Part shown: in pieces, positions 8,032 through 14,246 of the stretch
How the letters are laid out: every line of letters begins with the position of its first letter
Position numbering within the stretch: the first letter of the stretch is position 1
Assembly (NCBI GenBank): GCA_023432565.1
Contig: JAEYUL010000203.1
Location: 1 to 15,288, forward strand
Direction of reading: 5' to 3'
From: Actinomycetes bacterium
Lineage (GTDB): Bacteria; Actinomycetota; Actinomycetes; Actinomycetales; Cellulomonadaceae
DNA length: 15,288 nucleotides
The notes under the pieces: model-generated
The model's input: only the letters and a program-made list of their open reading frames with translations
Told to the model about the DNA's origin: nothing
Database searches by the model: none
Program-made: the position numbers and the translations under genes

Positions 8032-8460
8032 TCACTCGTCGATGGCTTCGACTCCTTCGTCCTTCATTGCCTGCAGGTGGTCGAGCATCGCCTGCAGGAC
8101 CTCCGGTGGATGGGCTTGCCACGGAGTCACCTCGGCGACGACGCGTAGTGGCTCGCGCGTCCGGTACGAGCGGGTCGGGTTGCCGGGGAAGCGCTTGTCG
8201 GTGAGGTTCGGGTCGTTCTCGATCGGGCCGGTCGGCTCGACGCGGTAGATCCGTCCGGGGCCCTCACCCTGTGCGAGCTCGGCGCCCCAGATCGCGGCGT
8301 CCATCGTGGCCGTGAGGTAGACGAAGTTGGCGACCCGCCGCGACCCGAAGTTGGAGGTGCGCCCCGGCTCCAGGAGGTCACCCGGTCGAAGGTCGGCCTT
8401 GGTCCCGTGGAAGAACGGGCCGGGATCGTCCACCCCGGCCGGTGCGACCGACTCTGTCAC
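8032..8460 (-). CDS. arr: Rifampin ADP-ribosyltransferase (Arr)
   Basis: A 142-residue Arr enzyme, which inactivates rifamycins by transferring ADP-ribose from NAD+ to the ansa-chain hydroxyl. The length is normal for the family. The catalytic triad is present: His18 in FFHGTK, Tyr48 in VYLTA and Asp83 in ENDPN, corresponding to His19, Tyr49 and Asp84 of the M. smegmatis enzyme. Other family blocks are WGAEL, YRVEPTGP and the long KRFPGNPTRSYRTREPLRVV segment. The GTG start at 8460 has a GGGAG site 8 nt upstream, which favours it over GTG 8466. It lies alone between cassette copies A and B, with no transposase or integron attC site nearby. No rifamycin-associated inverted repeat is seen upstream, so regulation is unclear. 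Resistance is expected but not demonstrated. Confidence 0.95.
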   Translation of the reverse strand: MTESVAPAGVDDPGPFFHGTKADLRPGDLLEPGRTSNFGSRRVANFVYLTATMDAAIWGAELAQGEGPGRIYRVEPTGPIENDPNLTDKRFPGNPTRSYRTREPLRVVAEVTPWQAHPPEVLQAMLDHLQAMKDEGVEAIDE

Positions 8461-8538
8461 GCCCACTGCTCCCGCCCGGCGACTCGACTGTTGCCCGCCC
8501 AGGCTAGGCCGAGTGTCTCGCACGGGCCCGGAACGACT

Positions 8539-8550
8539 GCGCGTACGCGC
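8539..8550. repeat. 12-bp perfect palindrome upstream of arr
   Basis: GCGCGTACGCGC is self-complementary and lies about 80 nt upstream of the arr start, between it and the broken PKD copy B. It could bind a dimeric regulator, but GC-rich palindromes of this size are not rare here. Confidence 0.3.
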
Positions 8551-8570
8551 CCTGGCATCGAGCCCGCCGA

Positions 8571-8765
8571 TCAGTCGTCGACGAGCCGCGAACGAACTTC
8601 GACCACGTCGAACGGGCTCGTCGACGTCGTGGTGACAGCGGTCCCGTCGATGTCGATCCATGTGCCAGAGGGGTCCTCGTCGACGGGGGACTTCCCGCTC
8701 CACGTTGTCGTAAGCATGACCGCGGCGGCGAGAACGGAACCGAGGGCTGCGGGCCGGCGGCTCGT
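8571..8765 (-). pseudogene. PKD-protein remnant, copy B (internal deletion)
   Basis: In one frame an export-signal-like stretch (RRPAALGSVLAAAVM) runs directly into LTTTWSGK and the family's C-terminal tail, ending in FDVVEVRSRL before the stop at 8571. The corresponding part of copy C reads TLTTTWSGK and then FDVIELRSRL. Comparison with copies A and C shows that about 200 residues, including the PKD core and the cysteines, are missing, with the junction near 8714. No convincing start codon of its own remains. The stop codon of the preceding lipoprotein gene is also missing. Confidence 0.65.
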
Positions 8766-8770
8766 GGGGC

Positions 8771-9393
8771 CTTGTCCATCTGCACGCCCGTGACGGTCCA
8801 CGCGCCACGATCGAACGAGAGCGCAATGAGAGGTCGATAGTGATTCGTGGCCGGGAAGTCCTCGACCAGTGCGCCCGCGGGGTCGACCGTCTGAGACGGG
8901 TGTTGTGTCAGGCCGAGGATGACAACAAGGGTGCCGTCATCGTTGATGTACGTCCCGAGCCGCTGATGTCCAGCGCTCCACCCGTTGCATGGTTCCCCGC
9001 GCGATGGATGTCCTCGACGATCTTCTGCGCCTCCGTGCAGTAGCCGCACTCCGTGCCACTGAGGGTGCTCCAGCCGGTCAGGTCGCCGGTGGCCACGGCG
9101 TAGGGGAAGAGGAGAATGAAGTACTTCGCGACGGCCGCAGCGTTCTCCTTCGTCCCTGGGCCTTCGAGAGCGTCGGGGCGAGATGGCGGCCTCGTCGCGT
9201 CCTGATCAGGACCGCCGGCGGGCGCCGCCGGCTGACTCAGGGTCGGCGAAGGCGACGGTGAGGCGGAAGGCTTCGGCGCCGGTGATGTGCTGGCCGTGGC
9301 GGGCTGGACCGGAGCGGGTTCGTCGCTGGTGCAACCAGCCAGTGCTAGCTGACACATCAGTGCGATCGGCAAGTAGGTCCCGGTCAGGCGCAT
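8771..9393 (-). pseudogene. DUF6318-like lipoprotein, copy B (frameshifted)
   Basis: The gene starts at ATG 9393 with a signal peptide ending in LAGC (lipidated Cys), a Pro/Ser/Ala linker, TKENAAAVAKYF, VATGD and ECGYC. After GGALDISG (about 8961) the homologous sequence continues in another frame: LGTYINDDGTLVV, QHPSQTVD, VVEDF-like LVEDF, and WTVTGVQMDK ending near 8771. Restoring one base at about 8960 (a GG that is probably a shortened G run) rejoins the two. The in-frame product instead ends early at 8908 with an unrelated tail. No stop is found at the expected end, because the following deletion removed it. The promoter arrangement upstream is still intact. Confidence 0.7.
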
Positions 9394-9400
9394 GAGGGAG

Positions 9401-9453
9401 AAAGTACGCATCTGGGACACGTCGCGGTGGCGGCTGCGTCGTCCTGTGGACGG
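9401..9453 (-). promoter_or_regulatory. Leaderless promoter and GTCCACA element, copy B
   Basis: TACTTT (9406-9401) lies exactly 7 nt before the ATG at 9393, the same box and spacing as copy A. CCGTCCACA (9453-9445) lies 52 nt before the start and differs by two bases from the high-GC DnaA box. The spacing supports ATG 9393 over the in-frame ATG at 9411. Confidence 0.5.
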
Positions 9454-9515
9454 CAGGTCGCGTGCGTCCGAGCGCTGGTGCCCGACCCGCGCGTCGCGAG
9501 GGAGTGTGGGTGACG

Positions 9516-9558
9516 CGAGCAGGGCCGGTGCCGCTCGTAGCGGCACCGGCCCTGCTCG
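9516..9558. terminator. Perfect 20-bp hairpin terminator after the TM2 gene
   Basis: The arms 9516-9535 and 9539-9558 pair perfectly around a 3-nt loop. The hairpin starts 38 nt after the TM2 gene stop and separates that gene from the promoter of cassette copy B. There is no U-tract, as is usual in such GC-rich genomes. Confidence 0.85.
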
Positions 9559-9595
9559 ACTCAGCGACCCGGCAGCGGGTCGCGCGCGCTCGTCG

Positions 9596-10081
9596 TCAGT
9601 GACGCACCTGCACGACCGACGCAGGGGCGCCGTTCAGCTGGTCGAAGCTCGGCGCGCTGACCGCCGACGTGACGGACCCGGCGAGCACGAGCACGGCGGT
9701 GATGATCCACGCCATCTTCTTGTACTGGTCGTACCCGGCGAGCTTGCGGCCGTACTTGTCCTTCTGCACCCCTGCGAGGACCAGGACGAGGTCGACCAGC
9801 GCCCAGATGCCGCAGCCGCCGAGGGTCAGGAGCTTGGCGATGCCGGTGCCGACCTTGCCGAGGTAGAAACGGTCCACCCCGAAGATCCCGAGGAAGTACG
9901 CCAGCAGCCAGGTGGCGATGAAGGACTTGTCGGACTCCTCACCGCCGGCCACGGGGTAGCCCGGGGCGGGTGCGCCGTACGCGGGGCCGCCGTAGGCGGG
10001 GGGTGCGGTGGGGTACTGCGGCGCCTGGGGCGCGGGGGGCTGGTTGTCGGGCGCGGGGGCGCCGGGGAACTCCGAGGACAC
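9596..10081 (-). CDS. TM2-domain membrane protein
   Basis: A 161-residue protein. The N-terminal 48 residues are rich in Pro, Ala, Gly and Tyr (APAPDNQPPAP, YPTAPPAYGG), a disordered cytoplasmic tail. A TM2 domain follows (about 52-104): KSFIATWLLAYFLGIFGVDR, then FYLG and a second helix with the IWALVDLV pattern. A third hydrophobic helix spans about 123-141. TM2 proteins are small membrane proteins of unclear function. The GTG start has a good AGGAGA site upstream. A strong hairpin follows the gene, so it is probably transcribed alone. The 158 nt between it and poxB contain no gene that I can support. Confidence 0.88.
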   Translation of the reverse strand: MSSEFPGAPAPDNQPPAPQAPQYPTAPPAYGGPAYGAPAPGYPVAGGEESDKSFIATWLLAYFLGIFGVDRFYLGKVGTGIAKLLTLGGCGIWALVDLVLVLAGVQKDKYGRKLAGYDQYKKMAWIITAVLVLAGSVTSAVSAPSFDQLNGAPASVVQVRH

Positions 10082-10239
10082 GAGGTCTCCTGTTCGGTCG
10101 GGCAGGCCCGGGCGGCAGTGCCAGGGCAGGGCCGCACGGTATCGAAGTGCAGGTCAGGCGCGGGCCGCATTCCGCATGTGATGTGCACCCGATGCGCTCG
10201 ACGTGCCGGCGCAGACCGCCCGATCCGGGGGTCAACCGG

Positions 10240-11961
10240 TCAGAACACCTGCCGCATGTTGGCGCGCGTGAGGTCGACGAGCTCGTCACCGCGGCCGGAC
10301 AGCAGGGTGCGCAGGGCGTACAGCGCGAAGCCCTTGGCCTGGTCGAGCTTCACCGACGGCGGCAGGCTCAGCTCCTGCCGCTCCGTCACGACGTCGACGA
10401 ACGCCGGTCCGTCGTGCGCGAACGCCTCCTCGAGCGCTCCGCGCAGGTCCGCGGACTTCTCCACCCGGAACGCCTTGAGCCCCGCGGCCTGCGCGATCCC
10501 GGCGAGCGAGGGGTGCTCGAGGTCCGTGGCGGTGGTCACGAAGCCGGCCGCCTTCATCTCCAGCTCGACGAAGTTCAGCGACGAGTTGTTGAAGACGACG
10601 ACCTTGACGGGCAGCTTGTTCTGGGTGAACGTCAGCAGCTCGCCGAGCAGCATGGCGACGCCGCCGTCGCCGGACATGGCGACGACCTGGCGTCCCGGGA
10701 ACGCGGCAGCCGCGCCCGCGGCCTGGGGGAGCGCGTTGGCCATCGAGCCGTGGATGAACGAGCCGATGAGCTTGCGGCGTCCGTTCATCGTCAGGTAGCG
10801 CGCGGCCCAGATCACCGGCGAGCCGACGTCGGGGATGAGCACCGCGTCGTCGGACGCGATCTCGTCGATCAGCTTCGCGACGTACTGCGGGTGCAGCGGC
10901 TGCGAGCCCTTGCGGGGCGTCGCGAGGTCGTCGAGCTTGGTGCGGGTCTTGGCGTAGTGGGCCAGCGCGTCGTCGAGGTGCGCACGGTCGGACTGACGCG
11001 ACAGGCGCGGCAGCAGGCCGAGGATCGTCTCGCGGACGTCGCCGACGAGCCCGAGCTCGAGCGGGGTGCGTCGGCCGAGGCGCTCACCTCGGATGTCGAC
11101 CTGGATGACCTTGGCCTTCTCCGGCAGGAACGGCCTGTACGGGAAGTCCGTGCCGAGCATCAACAGCGTGTCGCACGACTCCATGGCCTTGTAGCCGGAG
11201 GCGAAGCCCAGCAGGCCGGTCATGCCGACGTCGAACGGGTTGTCGTACTCGATGAACTGCTTCGAGCGCAGGGTGTGCACGATCGGGGCGCCGAGCGTGT
11301 CCGCGAGTGCGAGGAGCTCGGCGTGTGCACCCTCGGCACCTGCACCGGCGAGGATCGTCACGCGCTTGGCTTCGTTGAGCAGCCCGGCGGCGGCCGCGAG
11401 CTCCTCGTCGGACGGGATCACCCGCGGCGCGGTCGCACGGATGGGCGCGACGACCTCGTCGTCGGCCTCCGCGAGCGCCACGTCACCGGGGATCACGACG
11501 ACCGCGACACCCTTGCCCTCGATCGCGGCGCGCATCGCGGTCTGCATGACGCGCGGCATCTGGACGGGCGAGGCGACGTACTCGCAGTACACCGAGCACT
11601 CGCGGAACAGCTCCTGCGGGTGGGTCTCCTGGAAGTAGCCCGAGCCGATCTCCGAGGTGGGGATGTGCGCTGCGATCGCGAGGACGGGCACGCCGGAGCG
11701 CTGTGCGTCGAACAGGCCGTTGATGAGGTGCAGGTTGCCCGGACCGCACGAGCCGACGCACACCGCGATCTCGCCGGTGAGCGCGGCCTCCGCGCCGGCG
11801 GCGAACGCCGCGGCCTCCTCGTGCCGGACGTGCACCCACTCGATCCCCGATCCGCGTAGCGCGTCAGTGAAGCCGTTGAGCGAGTCTCCGGGGATGCCGT
11901 AGACGCGCTTGACGCCCCCGGCGACGAGCGTGTCGACCATGTTCTTGGCGACGGTGGTCAT
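10240..11961 (-). CDS. poxB: Pyruvate dehydrogenase (quinone) / pyruvate oxidase PoxB
   Basis: A 573-residue thiamine-diphosphate and FAD enzyme that decarboxylates pyruvate to acetate and CO2 and passes electrons to the quinone pool at the membrane. Glu48 in RHEEAAAF activates the cofactor. GSCGPGNLHLINGL and GSGYFQETHPQELF are near-identical to E. coli PoxB. The cofactor motif GDG (431-433) ends in NN (458-459) after 24 residues. The C-terminal segment (GFALYALRTLLSGRGDEL) matches the amphipathic membrane-binding end of E. coli PoxB. Length equals the family norm. An AGGGAGA site 8 nt upstream supports ATG 11961. A TetR gene lies 61 nt upstream in the same direction and may be cotranscribed with it or regulate it. 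Confidence 0.95.
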   Translation of the reverse strand: MTTVAKNMVDTLVAGGVKRVYGIPGDSLNGFTDALRGSGIEWVHVRHEEAAAFAAGAEAALTGEIAVCVGSCGPGNLHLINGLFDAQRSGVPVLAIAAHIPTSEIGSGYFQETHPQELFRECSVYCEYVASPVQMPRVMQTAMRAAIEGKGVAVVVIPGDVALAEADDEVVAPIRATAPRVIPSDEELAAAAGLLNEAKRVTILAGAGAEGAHAELLALADTLGAPIVHTLRSKQFIEYDNPFDVGMTGLLGFASGYKAMESCDTLLMLGTDFPYRPFLPEKAKVIQVDIRGERLGRRTPLELGLVGDVRETILGLLPRLSRQSDRAHLDDALAHYAKTRTKLDDLATPRKGSQPLHPQYVAKLIDEIASDDAVLIPDVGSPVIWAARYLTMNGRRKLIGSFIHGSMANALPQAAGAAAAFPGRQVVAMSGDGGVAMLLGELLTFTQNKLPVKVVVFNNSSLNFVELEMKAAGFVTTATDLEHPSLAGIAQAAGLKAFRVEKSADLRGALEEAFAHDGPAFVDVVTERQELSLPPSVKLDQAKGFALYALRTLLSGRGDELVDLTRANMRQVF

Positions 11962-12022
11962 GCGTGATCTCCCTGATGTGGGTGTGGTGCGGCGGGGTGG
12001 GCCGCGGTGCGGACGGTCGAGG

Positions 12023-12613
12023 TCAGGTTGTGATCGCGGGCCAGACGAGGGCGCACACGCGCTCGGCGAGGTCGTCGTCGAGTGGGGCGTGCCCCCAGAC
12101 CAGCCTGTGGTAAGCGGGGGCGAACAGCGCGTCGACGACGAGCGCGGTGTCGGTGCCGAGTCGGATCTCGCCGGAGACCATGCCGCGTTCGAGGTGCTGG
12201 ATCGCCGCGTGCCGTCGCGGTTCCATCCACTGGTCGAGCAGTGCGGTCGCGGTGGCGGCGTCCGTGATGGAGGCGGACATGAGCTGGCGCAGCAGGCGCC
12301 CCGCGGGGGTGTCCCGCAGCAGTCCGACGAGCGCGTCGACCTGCGCGGTGAGTGCGCTGCGCACGGACAGGCCGTCGTCGAACTCGATGCTCGCGTGGAA
12401 CCGGTCGAGCAGTCCTTCGAGCAGGACCGCGGCCGGCGAGGGCCACCACTTGTAGAGCGTCGTGCGGGAGACCCCGGCGCGCGTGGCGATCGCGTCCATG
12501 GTCGGCAGGGTCTGGCTGCCGAGCGCGAGCTCAGCGGCGGCGTCGAGGATCGCGCGACGGCGCTCGATCGAGCGCGGACGCCCGCGCCCCACGCGCTCCA
12601 AATTCATGGACAC
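12023..12613 (-). CDS. TetR-family transcriptional regulator
   Basis: A 196-residue repressor-type protein. The N-terminal DNA-binding domain has RGRPRS, RRAILDAAAELA, and a helix-turn-helix with MDAIATRAGVSRTTLYKWW (39-57), typical of TetR. The C-terminal ligand and dimer domain is not assignable to a ligand. The frame begins at GTG 12622, but that codon falls inside a TATAGT -10 box. The next GTG (12613) is exactly 7 nt beyond the box, so I take it as a leaderless start. ATG 12607 is an alternative. It precedes poxB in the same direction, so control of poxB or of itself is likely (inference). Confidence 0.88.
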   Translation of the reverse strand: MSMNLERVGRGRPRSIERRRAILDAAAELALGSQTLPTMDAIATRAGVSRTTLYKWWPSPAAVLLEGLLDRFHASIEFDDGLSVRSALTAQVDALVGLLRDTPAGRLLRQLMSASITDAATATALLDQWMEPRRHAAIQHLERGMVSGEIRLGTDTALVVDALFAPAYHRLVWGHAPLDDDLAERVCALVWPAITT

Positions 12614-12620
12614 GCTGTTC

Positions 12621-12626
12621 ACTATA
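12621..12626 (-). promoter_or_regulatory. -10 box of a probably leaderless tetR mRNA
   Basis: TATAGT on the minus strand is exactly 7 nt before GTG 12613. It is one of the most A/T-rich hexamers in the region. No clear -35 box is seen. Confidence 0.5.
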
Positions 12627-12680
12627 TGCCCGCCGATGAGGTGCTCCCGATGTCTGATCGCTCACGGTCGGGCCGTCTGC

Positions 12681-13528
12681 CTACCCGTCGAGGCGGCTTC
12701 GGAGCTCGATGACGTCGAACGGGTCGAGCGTGGTCGTGGTGACAGCAGTGCCGTCGGTCTCACGCCACCTGTGATCCGGGTCCTCGTCGACCCGGTACTT
12801 GCCCGACCAGGTCGTCGTCAGCGTCACTGTCCCTGTCGTGGTGTGTGTACTGGTGGGTGAGCTCGAACGAGGGGTACGGGGCACCGGGCGACGTGGTCGT
12901 CAGGGTGCCTCCATCGCCGAAGGTCCACGTGTGCTCGACCGGGGTGGCTACGACGTCGATCCCCGCACCGAACAGACTCGTCCTCAAGCTGCGGTCAACT
13001 CGCTCCGTGTACACGATCAACGGCTTGTTGACCAGGACGTCTCCCGTAGCGGGTTGGCGGTGCGCTTCGGGGGACTCGATCTTGAGCTTCCTGAGGTCCT
13101 TCTCCGTGAGACGGGGGATCAGGTCGTCCGGGCAGATCCAGCCGACGATCATGGCCCATCGTGTCCAAGCGGCCGATGCGGACGTCCTGGCCCTGCGCCA
13201 CAGTGGCATGACGGGATCGTCGTCGCCGCACCCGGGCCGGGTCACAGTGCCGTTCGACGGGCTGCACTCGCCCTCGATCCCGGGCGCAAGGAACTGGCTG
13301 TTGACGTTGCAGAGGGGCGCGAGGGCGTACTCGACGAGGCGGACCTCCCGTGGCGGCGCGTTCCTCACGAACTCGCGATGCTCTCCATGTGCCCTGATCT
13401 CCTCCTCGAGGGTGACAGTGTCCTGCTCGTCGTCGATCGATCCGCTCACCGCGGATGTCGGTGTGGCGAGGTGCGCGACAGTGGCGAGTGCGACGAGTGG
13501 CGGCGAGCGCGACCCGGACGCGGTTCAC
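12681..13528 (-). pseudogene. Secreted PKD-domain protein, copy C (two frame breaks)
   Basis: The reading frames together encode a full-length relative of copy A, but it is broken twice. From GTG 13528 the first codons give VNRVRVALAA. After one extra base near 13498 the frame changes and the signal peptide continues as LVALATVAHLATPTSA. The body (cysteines in APLCNVN, EGECSP, RPGCGD, GWICPDD, then HTWTFGDGG) stays in that frame to SFELTHQYTH. The frame is lost at a (GT)4 tract (12841-12848), and the tail TLTTTWSGKYRV to FDVIELRSRL lies in another frame, ending at 12681. Adding one GT unit restores the sequence. The intended start overlaps the intended lipoprotein stop (GTGA), as in an operon. 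Sequencing error is an alternative. Confidence 0.75.
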
Positions 13529-14156
13529 CTCGGTTCAGTCTCATCGACCTGGACCCCATCGACGATCCCGTGATCACCCGGAGTGCGACCCTGGCCCGCA
13601 AGGAGACAGCTCCCGGGTAGTCCTCGACCACCTCGCCCTTGGCGTCGAGGGTCTGGGATGGGTACTGGGTCAGGTCGACCACGACGACGAACGACCCGTC
13701 ATCTCTGCCGTAGGGCAGTCCGACGCCGATGTCGTCCGCGCCGCCGACCGCGTGGTTTCCTGCTCCGTAGATCTCATCGACGATGCCGCGCACCGAGGCG
13801 CAGTACGTGCACTGGTCGCCGCTCAACGCATCCCATGCCGTCAGATCGCCGGTCGCCACGGTGTAGGGAAACAGGGCCATGGCGTACTTCGCGACGGCGA
13901 CCGCGTTCTCCTCGGTGGCAGGACCTCGGAGTGCCTCGGGGCGTTCGGGTTCGACGGTCACATCCTGATTCGGGCCCGAGGTCGGGGCGACCGAGGGGGA
14001 CGCGGACGGCGTCGGAGACGGCGAGGTGGTCGGGCCCGCGGACACGGTTGGGCCCGAGGTCTGCGTGCGCGGGGGCGCGGGGGTCTCGTGCGTGCAGGCG
14101 GTCAGGGGTGCGAGCAGGAGGAGGGCGGTCACGAGCGCTGCTGGCCGCCGGGGCAT
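13525..14156 (-). pseudogene. DUF6318-like lipoprotein, copy C (3' frame break)
   Basis: From ATG 14156 a signal peptide ends in LTAC (lipidated Cys), followed by a Ser/Thr/Pro linker, TEENAVAVAKYA, VATGD, QCTYC, QYPSQTLDA and VVEDY, all matching copies A and B. Near 13567-13580 the frame is lost. The family-like ending IVDGVQVDETEPR lies in another frame and stops at TGA 13527-13525, overlapping the PKD start. Without repair the frame runs on to 13446 with an Arg/Ser-rich unrelated tail. Most of the folded domain is intact, so a partly functional product cannot be excluded. Confidence 0.7.
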
Positions 14157-14163
14157 GGGGTGC

Positions 14164-14216
14164 AAACCACTCAATCGCGACACCGGCCGGAGCGCGGTCC
14201 GCGCGACTGTGGACAA
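14164..14216 (-). promoter_or_regulatory. Leaderless-type start region with an exact DnaA box, copy C
   Basis: The hexamer TGGTTT (14169-14164) occupies the position held by TACTTT in copies A and B, 7 nt before the ATG at 14156. It has lost the key A at its second base, so the promoter may be weakened. TTGTCCACA (14216-14208) is an exact match to the high-GC actinobacterial DnaA box and lies 52 nt before the start. Confidence 0.45.
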
Positions 14217-14246
14217 CTGCCCGACGGGACCCGACCGGATCCCGGC

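Noticed and set aside
8032..8580. arr as part of an integron cassette or insertion sequence
   Set aside because: No attC-like imperfect palindrome, no transposase, and no terminal repeats seen around the gene.
9970..11859. Long open frame (about 629 codons) on the plus strand opposite poxB
   Set aside because: It is antisense to a clear poxB gene, is Arg/Gly/Ala-rich with no recognisable domain, and is the usual shadow frame of GC-rich coding DNA.
12841..12848. (GT)4 tract as a phase-variation switch
   Set aside because: The tract is too short to be a hypermutable repeat, and two other breaks in the same copy point to simple decay.
14208..14216. DnaA boxes as evidence of a replication origin
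   Set aside because: Only one exact box, no cluster, no A/T-rich unwinding region, and no dnaA or dnaN gene nearby.
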